From positions 3,390,969-3,454,968 of the forward strand of contig CM064664.1 of the NCBI GenBank assembly GCA_032717465.1: 64,000 nt of DNA, given 5' to 3'. Every line of letters begins with the position of its first letter. Positions within the stretch are counted from its first letter, which is position 1. Origin of the DNA: Coenobita brevimanus. Taxonomy: Eukaryota > Arthropoda > Malacostraca > Decapoda > Coenobitidae. The notes under the pieces are model-generated. The model was not told the origin of the DNA, did not search any database, and saw only the letters and a list, made by a program, of their open reading frames with translations. A program made the position numbers and the translations under genes. Of the stretch, positions 45,221-58,955 are shown in pieces.

Positions 45221-46070
45221 TTCCAATACGTAACTCAACACTAGAAAATGGGACAGCAGCCGAGTGCCTTTACAGAATACAGTACCAGGTGCATGGTGGC
45301 TCATCTGTTTTGACTTTTTATACTCTCAGGTAAGCCATCGTTTCTCAACAAAAATGGAGGTTTGAGCCAAAAAAAAAAACTAATCCAAAATCTGCCGGGA
45401 TAAGGGGGGGGGGGTCAGTGGTGGAAAATCGCCCGGGATGGGATGGGTTAAGGTAAATGAAGGAGTTGGATAGGGACTCCTTTATGTAGGGGCACTGGTA
45501 TAAATGAGTTGCTCCACTGTCCAGTTATGTAAGCGTCTCTTGGCTCCCTCCCCATCCCCTGAAAGGAGGAAAGTTAGTTGCAGGAAAACATAATCTTATG
45601 CCTGCCGTCCACTGGGTGCACATTTCAGATGAACTTGGTGCCACTTCTAATTCAAGGTAGGTAAATTTACTCTTATAAATAATACAGACAGAAAAGGATG
45701 ATTTCATGTCGGAAAGAAGACTGAGAATATATGCCTTCCGACTCAATGAGGGTCATTAAGGAAGACAATTAATGTTTTACTAAGTTTAAAACTTCCTGTA
45801 TACTCTGTGTGTTACTTGTCACTGTCCGGCCACTAGTCTGGGGTTTGGCCAGTTGAAATTACCATGTGAAGACACAGTCAATTTGCCTTCACAATAGACT
45901 AAACTGCAACCCGGTTTGGAGCATGACATATCAGCAATAATAAGGATCAACTTACACTATGTCGAATTACAGAGAAAGAATGCAGGTGGAGCCGAACGCA
46001 AGTTATGAGGACTGCCCAGCTAGAATGCAGTAGCCAATTACAGCTAAAAAAGCTGGTTGTACCTCCCTCT
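45221..46070. other. No gene recognised
   Basis: Contains A and G runs near 45370 and 45408 and an isolated GGGATGGGTTAAGG. No coding sequence or element ends can be supported up to the TTAA at 46071. Confidence 0.4.
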
Positions 46071-46074
46071 TTAA

Positions 46075-49000
46075 CCCTTTAACCGCGGGCATTGTTTTGC
46101 CCTGACTGGCCTCTCCCGCGGGGTTCCAGCCAAATGTAAACAAACCTTTAAACCTTAATAACTCTGCACAGAATAAAGCTAGAGAAAAAAATAAGGTACC
46201 ATTAGAAAGTACTAACCTTCAGCTTTGCAATGATGTAGGTTTCATGACTTTGTGGACTTTCAGAGGACGGGAAGTGCCGTTAGAAGTGAGGGGTGTAAAA
46301 TCACTATTTTATGCCCCACACACCAGTACCAAATGCCAACCACTCTCTGATGATAGTACTATAAACATATATGAACACTGCACATACGATAAACACCCAC
46401 TCTGTGTTCAATGAGGTAGGTAAAAGGCACAGTAATTGCCTGCACTTCACTGCAGCATCACACGCTCACTGACGTTTGGTTAGCAGCAATGTTTTCGTTA
46501 TTTCTAACTTCTATTACTATTTTACATATAATCTGGGCAATATACATTATATTTACACTGCACTTATTACTATATTGCGTCACTGTCGCATCACAGAATT
46601 ATAACAGTGCCGCAGATTTTCTTATTACCATATCACTTACATACTGCCCATATTTACATAATTTTCTAGGTAAAATATCTCTTATTACTATATTATACAA
46701 TTATTGGTAAAGCACATCACTGTCGCATCACAGAATCACAGCAGTGACGCAGATTTTCTTATTACAATATCACTTATTATACTGGTCAATATTTACATTG
46801 TTTTCTAGGCAAAATATCCCTTATTACTACATTATCCCTTATACAATTATTGGTAAAGCACGTCACTGTCGCATCACTGTATATCACTGTCACTGTCAGT
46901 ATTTACTCAGAGAGTGGTACTCAGCAAAGCACGGAGTCACACAGAGAGCGACTTGGCATTCCTGGCACTGGTGTGTGCTCATTTTTCTCGTCCGAGGCCT
47001 CCGTGTGCTGTTATGACACACTCTGCAGCAGCCCTGTGACAACCTGCCGCTTGAGGTGAGAGGCAATTTCACAAGCTGGTGCCAGCTCATGTAATTGCGG
47101 AACTCAAGACGGTCAGGTTGTGTGTCAGAGTGTCGCCTCGGGACCAATGCCATCACCTGACCAAATCGTGCAAGCTGCACGACAGTCTTGGAGAACTGTC
47201 TCAGGGATGCTTGCCTTATGACCCCGACTTGTGTCTTGTAGAAGAGGAAGGCGTTGAGCATGCACATATCAAGCATGTGGAGGCAAGCCTTCCTGTACCA
47301 TTGGGTGTTTCTCCTGAGACAGTCTATCTCGCCAGTCATCATGTCAGACTTATCAACAAGTCTCATGTTGATATTATAGTCAATGATGGCATCGGGCTTC
47401 ATGATTGGCTCTCCCGTCCTGTAGCTGACCTTCCCAGTTCTCTGCAATTCCCCCTTGTGGATGGTGCTGAGCATATTCACGAACTTCTTGTCGTGCCACC
47501 TGATCGCCAGAAGCTTGTCAGACTTCTTCAGGTGCACATCTCCCTTGGATTATGATGATGCTTCAGGGAAACTTGGCCACTCTTTCCTATGGCTCCGTAC
47601 AGTTCCAACAGTGCCGATGCCTTGTTCAGCCAGGTATTTGGCGAGTTTCGGTGCTGTGTAGTAATTGTCTATGTACAGCACATGATTCCCACCAAAATAC
47701 CTCTCCATCAGCACTTTTACTATGGAGCCAAAGAAGCCAAGGGGGTCTTTCCTGTCCACGTCCATTGTACTTGCAGAGTAGATCACGAAATCAAGGATAT
47801 ACCCCATCTCACAGTCACACAGCACAAAGAACTTTATCCCAAAGCGGTGGCATTTGCTAGGGATGTACTGCATGAATTTGAGACGTCTTCTGAACAATAC
47901 CAGGGATTCATCTATGACGACTTTTTGCACAGGACGGAAAAATCGCATAAATCGATCCCTAATCCTGTTGAGGAAATCCCTCACTTTCCACAAAGGGTCA
48001 GTTTGGGACGGTTTCCATTGTCAGCGAAGTGCAGGTATCCTAGCAGCTGTCGGAACCGATCTCGTGACATGTACTTGCCGAATGTTGGGATTGAAGTAAT
48101 GTCATCAACCAGCCAGTACTCCTCCAACTCATGTCTCTTGATATGGGGCATCAAGAACATGAGAGCAAAAAACACATACAGCTCTCTGATCCCGACAGGC
48201 AACCACGACACTTGCTTCGGTGAGCCAATAGGTCTCAGCCCTTCTGTTGCACACTGAGCTGCATACCTATTGGTCTCATTGCTGACAAACTGCACAATTT
48301 CGTCATCCATGAAGGCCAGGAAGTAGTCAACAAAGTCATCTCCTTCGTTCCATGGGAAGGCAGGCTGTATTCCTGCATTTGTCATGTCAAACAGCGGATT
48401 GTGTGGCTGAAAATCAGCACCGTCAGACCAAACAAATGCATCCACTTTCCCGGTGCGTGGTTCAGTGGCAGTGGCAGGTCGCATTGCACTCTTTTTCCCG
48501 TGAGGAGCTGAGGTGGAGGCAATGGGTGAGGCAATGGGTGAGGCAGGAGGTGAGGCAGGAGGTGAGCAGGAGGGGGGTGAGTCGGGGGGTGGTGAGTGGG
48601 GAGGTGGCGAGGGTGAGGGAGCTGGGCTGGGGGCAGGTGGGGGGGTTACTGTCCTGGTGTGTGGTGAAATCTGACCCTTTCTTCCCCGCTTATCACCTCG
48701 CTTATCACCCTGCTTTGCCCTCCAACTGCCACACATCCCCTTTGTTCTAGGCCGGCCTGCCCTGCTTACCCTGCCTGCACGGCCTGCCTTCCCTCGCTGT
48801 GCAGGCTCTGGGAATTCATATTCCTCAGATGATGTAGACTGAGGAGAGGGCATGGCAGATGAAGATGATATGAGGGCAATAGGGCTAGGGGAACGGGAAA
48901 GTGGTGGGAAATGCTTGCTAGGGCCTGGTGTAGGAGACATAAGTTTATGCTTCACTCCCTTCCCACGTGCTACACCAATTTTCCCCATAGGCGCCTTCCC

Positions 49001-49570
49001 TTTCCCAGAGTAAGTTGGGGGCGGTGGGGGGGGGGGAGACAACATGTTCACTTTCATCACTGTCACTGTCAATCCTAAACGGTTCACCACCAATCATTGC
49101 ATAGTCATCACTGCTACTTGCTGTAAGTGTATCACTCTCACTGCCACAGTCCAGAGTTGTACGTACAGTTTTATCCAGCTCTGTCCTAATTTCTGGGGTG
49201 CTCAACCCCTTCTGCCTTGCCGTCGGCAGTTCCTTCCTCGGTGTAGAGGTCGAAGGCACACTAGCACTAATAATTTCCGAGGAGAACCGAGCGACGATGA
49301 CTCGGGACGGAGCGCCATTATCATGCACAGAGCTGGACAGATACTGACTGATGCGTGTCAGGGCAGGGGTGGGGGGGGCCCCGGGGGGTGGGAGGAGGGA
49401 GGTGTGGGAGGGCTGGCATGAAAGAACTCGACAGCTACTCTTGCGTGAAACAATTTGCGCACAGGAAAAATGCGCTGTGTTCAAAATATTCACAAACATT
49501 CCAGAATGACACCCGCGGTTTGGTCCAGTTTTGTCAATGTCATTCTGGAATGACACCCGCGGTTAAAGGG
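46075..49570 (-). mobile_element. Structurally complete piggyBac transposon P3
   Basis: TTAA lies at 46071-46074 and 49571-49574. The ends are CCCTTTAACCGCGGG on the left and the same 15 bases, reversed, on the right: a perfect TIR. A subterminal copy of ACACCCGCGGTT with the palindrome CATTCTGGAATG/CATTCCAGAATG occurs at both 49494-49520 and 49541-49565. Length is 3,496 bp. A single transposase gene on the minus strand fills it. Sharp ends and intact TTAA sites point to a relatively recent arrival. Confidence 0.93.
46896..49556 (-). pseudogene. PiggyBac transposase of P3, all catalytic Asp present, few lesions
   Basis: The N-terminus is acidic and Ser/Pro-rich (DSDSDESEHVV). A poly-C tract in the coding strand (about 49022-49038) carries a frameshift. 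The DDE_Tnp_1_7 core then follows: FVSNETNRYA, ELYVFFALMFLMPHIKRHEL, MSRDRFRQLLGYLHFADN, KVVIDESLVLFRRRLKF (first D), HVLYIDNYYTAPKLAKYL (second D), NMRLVDKSDMMTGEIDC (third D). The C-terminal cysteine-rich domain reads CCRVCHNS, HQCQECQVALCVTPCF. Lesions are the poly-C shift, a shift near 47985 and a TAA at 47550 in otherwise continuous coding. It is unrelated in detail to element A's transposase, so it is a separate piggyBac lineage. Confidence 0.9.
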
Positions 49571-49574
49571 TTAA

Positions 49575-49889
49575 GGACTGTTGGAAACATAATGCTGTTG
49601 CTTCGATAGGTCAGTGAAAGAAAAGAGGCATGGCTACTGGGATAGATGAACATTGGCTTGATGCTGAAGAGCGCCTGACTTTCGATTCCAGCCCCCTCTT
49701 AATCCTTCTCTTAGTTGATGATTTAGTGTAAGATGTACTCCAAGACATCAAGTCGTAAGTTTTTGTAAGATTTTGTGATCAACCTGTACACAGCAGCCTA
49801 ATAATATAACTGTTCCCATTTTGGAAACTATTAGCTGAAGTGTCGATGGATTTTACCTGAGTAGGTTTGTAAGTGATTCTGATCAAGTC
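49575..49889. other. No gene recognised
   Basis: Ordinary A/T-rich DNA to the right of P3. Nothing supportable. Confidence 0.35.
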
Positions 49890-52640
49890 AGAAGTGTCCC
49901 ACAGTGCACCTTTTATTATAAAAATGAATCTAATTCTGTTTTATATTGTTCAGAGATTATGTAAGTACAGTAATGTATATTTGTTTAAGTGTCATTGCCT
50001 TTGGTTTGGCCATCAGAGCAAGATTACTCCTTCCACAGTCCATAGAAGAATTAAAATGGTGACCTTTACCAGGATAGCCTAATAATTTTGGTCTGAACCT
50101 TATTACATAATTATCTATCATGTTGCTGACGAATTTTGGTGATGTTAGAGGAATTTTGCAAACTGACCCTCGACAATATGAAGCAGAAAATCTTGCTAAA
50201 TTTCAGCTTAAGGCGACTACTCAGGTCTTATGAGTGAATCCTCTCAGTAATAATAAGCATAATTTTATTAGCATCCTTCCTCATACAGTAAGCAAAATGA
50301 CTCCCCCAAAGAAACCCTATTTGCTAGCTTCATTTCTAAAGGACTAGTGATAACTGATAATGAAAATACTAAGAAGGTGACAATTCCCCGAGACAGGTGC
50401 TTTACAGTCCCTTAGGGTGAAGATGATTATAAATGTTGCACAGCCTGATGAATGTGTCTTATTTCAGGAAGTAGTTGATTATGTGTCTGTTCCCTTGGCT
50501 GAAGTGGAGCCTCAGTCAGAATTAGTTTCAGGTCCAGTATGTGTGGTCATCATTAACCACTTTCCTGTAAAATGAGTCCTTTTCCTATTGGGTAATGACT
50601 TAGGATGGCAAATAAGCGCAGTTCCCTGTGTATCAGAAAGTCCCATGAGCGAGGAGAGGACAAAAGCACTGGAGGTAGAATCCCTTTCACTGTGCCCTGC
50701 CTGTGTTGTAACTACAGTAGAGCCATGGCAGCAAAATTCCGTCTTGATAGTGATAATTATCCGTACTAATTGGATGCCACATGATATTTCTCTGGCTGAT
50801 ACTTACTTTGTCCAGTTGAATGACTCTGAGGTTGAGGCCTTCTCACACAGTAGTGCAGGTCTAGCTACGATTGGCTGAAATACAGAGATCTGATACAGAG
50901 ACTGCAGTTTTGACTGAGTCTAAAGTGTGCGAGGAAGAACTTGAGGCTGAGCTGTCTCAGTGTTTCTACCTATGAGCGAATGGTATGTTGATGCATTGTT
51001 GGAGACTTCCCCGTGCTGCTCATGATGATGAGTGGGAGAATATACATCAAACTGGTTGTTCCCAAGGTGTGGAGGCAAGAGATTCTAGCAATAGCTCATT
51101 ATTCTACTTTGGCAAGTCACTTAGGAGTGAGGAAGACTCTTCCCCTCATCTACTGGCCTGAAATTCGTTTAGACTTTACCCAATATTGTAGCTCATGCCA
51201 CACTGCCAGCTGGTAGGTAAGAGTAAGAAGCTTGTACCTGTAGCGCCATTGGTTCCTCCTCCTGTCTTTGATGTTCCATTCACTAGAGTTTTTCTAGATA
51301 TTGTCGGCCCTGCCAAGGACCTCATCAGGCCACCAGTATATTCTAACTATGTTAGAAATGGCCACTACGAATCCTGAAGCCATCCCTTTACGAAACACTT
51401 CAGCTAAAGCAGTGGTTAGGGAGATCATTTATGTTTCATCATGCTTGATCTTCCAAGTTATTTGCAGTCAGATCAAAGGAACAGTTCCATGTCAAAATCA
51501 ATCAAACCAATCCTCAAAGAGTTTGTGATCTCCCACATCACCTCAGTCTACCATTCTCAGAGTCAGGCAGCACTGGAGAGATATAAACTCACCCTCAAAC
51601 AAATGTTAAAGAAATATTGCGTCCTTCATGAAAAGGATTGGGACACAGGTCTTCCCTTCCTCTTCTTTACAACCAAAGAGACGTCAATTAAGTCCATAGG
51701 TTACTCCCGATATGAGATGATTTTTGGTCACACGATGAGAAGTCCATTAAAACTACGTAAGGGACATTGGGCCGCTACGATGATCATGTTAATCTGCTAA
51801 CCTACGTTATGTCTCATATTTCAAATAAAGACTAGTCAATAGTTTTGAAGTACCGAAGGCAAATTTGAAGTCTGCTTGAAAGATGTCAAAGAGTTAGTGT
51901 GATATAAGCTAGTGTGATAAAAGCAAGCAGGCTAAGAGCAGAGTATTTCACCTAGTAGACAAGTGGTAGTATTGGCTCCCTGTTCATGGACAGCCATTAC
52001 AGGCAAGTTTCTCAGGCCCTTATGTAGTTGAGAAGAGGGTAGGTGATGTTAACTGTCAAACAGACCAAAGACTGGAGGACACTAAGGTTGTGGCATGTCA
52101 ATATGCAGAAGGTTTACTTTGAGCAAGAGGGTGTGGGAACCCCAAGCACTGCAGGTGTGGTATCAGCTACTGAGATAGTAGATGAGCCAGGCTACCCCTT
52201 GACATTGGGCCGGACTGCAAGTTGGAGAGAGAACCAGGAAGCCTGGATCAAGTACTGGAAACACTCTTTAAATTAACAGCTGAATGACTTGATAACCTGA
52301 CTCTCCTTCCAGGGAAGTATCCTTATGTTTTCCAGAACTCCCCTGGGCTGATGGATGCAACACAGCACAATGGCGATGTTGGAGATGGCTGTCATGTAAA
52401 GCTACCTCCCAACTGTGTGAGTTCACAAACGCAGTCCATTATCCAGCAGGAGTTGGCCTACATGTAGCACGGATTGATTGAACCATGCCAAATCGGGTGT
52501 TACTCCCAAGTTATCTTAGTTCTATAATCCGGAGTCCTATAATTTTTGCACAGATTACTGTAGGGCCATTTCTCTCACTAAGACTGACCCCTATACACTT
52601 CCTAGAGAAGTTGAATGAATAGACAATATAGGCAGTACAA
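49890..52640 (+). pseudogene. Ty3/gypsy pol fragment with protease, integrase, RT order (Gmr1-like)
   Basis: Read left to right on plus: a decayed zinc-knuckle-like piece (FKCHCLWFGHQSK, about 49975); a protease region (VTIPRD then, after a 2-base loss at the D-T-G-A site near 50391, LQSLRVKMIINVAQPDECVL and FLLGNDLGW); the integrase zinc domain (VVPKVWRQEILAIAHYSTLA, HLGVRKT, CSSCHTAS) at 51040-51210; the integrase core in frames (FDVPFTRVFLDIVGPAKDL, ITSVYHSQSQAALERYK, GYSRYEMIFGHTMRSPLKLR) to 51800; an integrase C-terminal piece (LRLWHVNMQKVYFEQE); then an RT start (GLIEPCQIG, FCTDY, ISLTKTDPYTLPREVE) at 52470-52630. RT after integrase is the Gmr1-type order. Many stops show that it is long dead. 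Confidence 0.75.
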
Positions 52641-52647
52641 AGTTCAT

Positions 52648-52764
52648 TAAGTTATTTATTTATTTTTTTTTTACATGTCTGACTCTGGGGAAAGGCTTCA
52701 TGGCCTATTCCCAAGTCCCAGTAGTCCTTCCTGGGACCCAGTAGTCCTACTACGTCTCCACATA
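52648..52764 (-). repeat. A-tailed repeat at the junction of opposing gypsy fragments
   Basis: On the minus strand GGACTACTGGG occurs twice and is followed by CAGAGTCAGACATGT and an A-rich tail with (AAAT)n. That is the shape of a short retroposon end. It lies exactly between the plus-strand pol and the minus-strand gag. Confidence 0.45.
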
Positions 52765-53852
52765 TCACCACTTCGGTGCTAACACCCACCATCCATACTG
52801 AACACATGCTAGGGCTGTCTCATACAAGACGGGTGTATCAAGGAAGTTCTCAAGGATAACAAGTTCCTTAAGCTTAACATAAGATTCTGAGATATCCTCA
52901 CTTTGCATCCGTTGATTAAATGCATCAGTCATCTGCCTACTGAAATCTACAAACATATCATGAAGGTGCTTCCAACAGTTTCTAAATTTCTGCCTGTAAG
53001 CTTAAGGTCTTATCTCGTATGCACGCAGTATGGCTTTCTTTAGTACCTCGTAATCTTGTGATTCTTGGGGGCTAAGACTGTCATAGGCCTTCAACGCTTT
53101 ACTTTTGATTACTGTTTGAACAAGAGATGACCAGCTGTCTCTGGGCCACTTGTTACCTGTAGCAATCTTCTCAAATCGGTCAAGGAACTCCAGGACTAAG
53201 CACTCATCGAATGGGGGAACTAATTTAGTGGGTACAACTGCTCTAAATTCTGAAAAAGAATGGGGAAAATTAGTTGCGGCATTTGGGCAATTCATACGCA
53301 TTTCATAGTCAAGCTTCATCTGCTCCAGTTTTATCTTCTCCTTTAGTCTACTAATCTCCTCCTCCTTCTTCTCCCTCTGAAGTTGTAGTTTAAGCTGTAA
53401 CGTCCTATTCTCCTCCTCCTTCTTATCGCTCTAAAGGTGTACTTGAAGCTGTAACATCCTATTCTCCTCCTGTAATTTAAGCTGCAACATCCTATACTCA
53501 TGATCGCGCTTAGCCTGCTCTACATCAATAGATTCTTTCTGCTGGGTGACAGAGACCTCAGCTAAACTATCATGGGATGAATGAACTGATCTAGAAACTG
53601 ATTCAAGGTCTGGCAAGGATCCCGGACATTGTATGGGTCTGCGCCAAAGAGTCGGTGGCAGATTAAATTAGTTACGGGAAGGCATTATCTGACTCACTCT
53701 GAATATCAAGAGCTTGAGCAACTAAGGTTAACTCCTGCCTCTGCAACTACCTAACCTTATCATCCGTTGACCGTGAGATGATAAAGTCAACTGCATCTTG
53801 CTGACTCACGATGTGTAGGGGTCCCACAGTAACGTCACTAGTTCTAGCTTCC
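52765..53852 (-). pseudogene. Gypsy gag remnant with coiled coil and SCAN-like capsid
   Basis: Starting at ATG 53852 (MEARTSDVTVGPLHIVSQQD), the minus strand gives a coiled-coil part rich in Gln, Glu, Leu and Lys (HEYRMLQLKLQEENRMLQLQ and later pieces). A capsid part follows: FSEFRAVVPTKLVPPFDECL, FEKIATGNKWPRDSWSSLVQ, KALKAYDSLSPQESQDYEVL, ILRAYEIRP, AYRQKFRNCWKHL. This SCAN-like capsid layout is typical of a gypsy Gag and appears in Gmr1-type relatives. Stops occur at about 53740, 53660 and 53430. It points away from the pol fragment at 49890-52640, so it is not simply the upstream half of that copy. Confidence 0.75.
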
Positions 53853-54111
53853 ATAATGACACACTACCACAATGACACAAGGATAATTAAAATATCAGGG
53901 TATTATACTGGCGAGGTAAAGCCAATTTATGTTATGAGATGGGAGTAGGCAACACAAGATTACAATTTGACTGCACAGAACTGAGAAAAACAAAGTGAAA
54001 AGAGAAGTGATCAAATAGTTAAGTGATGAAAAACAATTAAAAAACTAACTCCAATCTCACAACGCAGGTCTGAGAGTAAAATTAGCTGATGTTAGCAAGG
54101 GGCAAAAAAAA
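53853..54111. other. No gene; gag upstream flank
   Basis: A/T-rich DNA upstream of the gag start. It may be leader or LTR of the same element, but no second copy in the window confirms this. Confidence 0.35.
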
Positions 54112-55967
54112 CTATCTATCTATCTATCTATCTATTGCTAGAAGCCTCAAATCCCGTTTGGGGTGGCCACAAACAAATCGCCTCCAAGTCGCCCTGTCCC
54201 CCGCCATTTCACTGCCCTGCTCCCAACTCACACCCCCCTCTCTCATATACCTCTCCACCCCATCCCTCCATCTCATCCTCGGCCTCCCCCTCCCTCTTCC
54301 CCCCTCCAACTCACTCACATACACTCTCTTCGTCAGTCTTTCACCCTCCATCCTCTCCACATGGCCAAACCACCTCAGTGTATTCCTCATAACGCTTCCT
54401 ATCACATCCACACCACAACGCTCCTTTATATCCTCATTCGTCAGCCTGTCTCTCCACGTGACTCCACAGGCTCCTCTTAAATAACTCATTTCCACTGCTC
54501 TCACTCTTGACTTGTGTCCTTCCAACAATGTCCAAGCTTCACTTCCGTACGTTAGAGTTGGTATCACAATACTGTCATGTAGTAACTTTTTCACTTCCAT
54601 GCTCACTTCCCTGTTTCTTATCACTGCTTTCAAGGAACCAGCAACCTTTCTTCCCTGCTGTACCCTTTCAAGCACTTCACCCTCCAAACCTTCATCCTTA
54701 CTCATCACACTACCCAAATACTTAAACGTACTCACATTTTCCAATTCCTCACCATCCAACCTCGCTGTACATTCACTAACTTCACCTCTCTCAAAGACCA
54801 TCACTTTACTCTTCCCTACATTCACCTTTAGGTTCCGTTTCTTACACACTCTCCCAAACTCATCCACCAAGCCTTGCAGCTCCCCTTCGTCTTCACTCAA
54901 CAACACAGTATCATCTGCAAACAACAGTACAGGGAGTTTCCAAACACTATCCTCTCTCACCAGGGCCACTCCAACATCCACTACCCTACCTTGTACCTCT
55001 TTTATTACCCCATCCATGTACAGATTGAACAACCATGGAGACATGACACATCCCTGTTTCAAACCAACTTTCAAAGAGAAAAATTCACTTAGTTCACCAT
55101 CCACACGCACTGCAGCCTTCGCACCATCGTACATACTCTTCACAGCATTCAACAACTTCCCATCTACTCCATATATTCTTAACACTTTCCACAATCCTTG
55201 TCTATCCACCCTGTCATATGCTTTCTCCAAATCCATGAAAGCCGCATACAACTTCTTTCTCTTCTCTAGAAACTTTTCCACTAAAGATCTAAGAATGAAT
55301 ATCTGATCTACACAACCTCTTCCCTTCCTAAAGCCTCCCTGTTCTTCTCCATCTAATTTCTCTGTTCTTTCTCTAACTCTGTCTATAAGTATCCTACCAT
55401 ACACTTTTCCTATTATACTAAGAAGACAAATGCCCCTATGATTACCACACACTTCTTTTTCCCTTTTCCTTTGTACAAGGGAATAATTATACCTGACTTC
55501 CAATCCTCCGGGACTCTACCTTCCTCCCAGGCCAATCTGCACATCTTCCACATCCATTCTACTACTATCTCTCCCCCATGCTTCAGCATTTCACTACACA
55601 CTCCATCAATTCCTGGGGCTTTCCCCGATTTAACTTTCTTCATTGCTTCCACAACTTCTATCCTACTGATTTCTTCCTGTCTTCTCACCTCCCTCCTTCT
55701 CCCAGCCATTCCCCACCCACTTATACTCGCATTACTTCCATCCTCTACGTTCAACAATTCCTTAAAGTGTTCTCTCCATCTGCTCACTTTTTCTCCCTTC
55801 TCCACTAGTAATCTACCATTTTTATCTTTCACTCCCCTGCTAACTTCACTTCCACCCTGTCTTACTCTTTTCACTTCTCTCCAGAACATTTTCTTACAGT
55901 CCCTCCACTTTACACTCAAATTCCTTCCAAATTCCTCATCCACTCTCTTCTTACTCTCTCTTACTAG
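54112..55967 (-). mobile_element. RTE-like family C element, copy C2 (5'-truncated)
   Basis: It ends in six CTAT units on plus, that is (ATAG)n on minus, at 54112-54135: the microsatellite tail of the family. The 5' end stops near 55967, inside the endonuclease-RT linker, so the endonuclease is missing. Confidence 0.9.
54124..55943 (-). pseudogene. Family C reverse transcriptase, long open frame, endonuclease lost
   Basis: The linker frame (55413-55943) reads KMFWREVKRVRQGGSE, LLVEKGEKVSRWREHFKELL and SRIEVVEAMKKVKSGKAPG, then shifts near 55460. The RT frame is open for 459 codons (54124-55503): GGFRKGRGCVDQIFILRSLV, FMDLEKAYDRVDRQGLWK, VGLKQGCVMSPWLFNLYMDG and the catalytic LLFADDTVLLSEDEGEL. 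It continues through YGSEAWTLLEGHKSRVRAVE, NTLRWFGHVERMEGERLTKR and GRPRMRWRDGVERYMREG to the end. It is much better preserved than C1. RT would copy element RNA at a nicked target; without the endonuclease this copy cannot move by itself. Confidence 0.92.
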
Positions 55968-58387
<2,420 letters not shown>

Positions 58388-58398
58388 GGGAGATATAT

Positions 58399-58439
<41 letters not shown>

Positions 58440-58543
58440 AACAACAACCGTTGCGGTCCACTGCAGGACCGGCCTATTCCTACAGAAGCAGGGACGATAC
58501 AGCCAATGTATCGCTACCCAGTGGCTTAGGCTGTCTGGTATAG

Positions 58544-58575
<32 letters not shown>
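58388..58575. repeat. Short repeat bounded by (TA)n and (GATA)n tracts
   Basis: A core of about 95 bases (CGTTGCGGTCCACTGCAGGA to CAGTGGCTTAGGCTGTCTGG) lies between (TA)n at 58388-58439 and (TAGA)n at 58540-58570. A compact core flanked by simple repeats suggests a retroposon end or a mobile microsatellite-associated unit. Confidence 0.45.
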
Positions 58576-58613
58576 TCACCATGGAGGAAGCGTGGTCCTA
58601 ATATGAAGATAAA

Positions 58614-58793
58614 AATCAACGTAATCAGGAACATCTTTAATAAATTGTTGCCGTTTCAACAACTCATTTGTCATTTTCAAACCAATGGAAAATACAATAA
58701 AATCAAAGTATTTTATTTTCCATAGGTCTGAAATTGATAAATGAGTTGTTGAAACATGACCAATCTATTAAAGATGTTCCTAATCACGTTGGT
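58614..58793. repeat. Near-perfect 180-bp palindrome (arms about 83 bp)
   Basis: The left arm reads AATCAACGTAATCAGGAACA, and the right arm ends with its near-complement TGTTCCTAATCACGTTGG. Internal pairs include TTTCAACAACTCATTT with AAATGAGTTGTTGAAA, and CCAATGGAAAAT with ATTTTCCATAGG. The loop, around 58695-58708, is A/T-rich. Only a few mismatches are visible per arm. A (CA)n/(TA)n tract adjoins on the right (58800-58900) and the repeat described at 58388-58575 on the left. Confidence 0.85.
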
Positions 58794-58798
58794 GTTAT

Positions 58799-58902
<104 letters not shown>

Positions 58903-58955
58903 TGTAATTTCTGGTCCCATTCCGTTTGTCCCTCTGTGCAGTACTTTGCCAGTTC

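Noticed and set aside
45395..45455. Possible piggyBac-type right end (GGGATGGGTTAA)
   Set aside because: No matching left end with TTAA and a complementary terminus was found within the neighbouring sequence.
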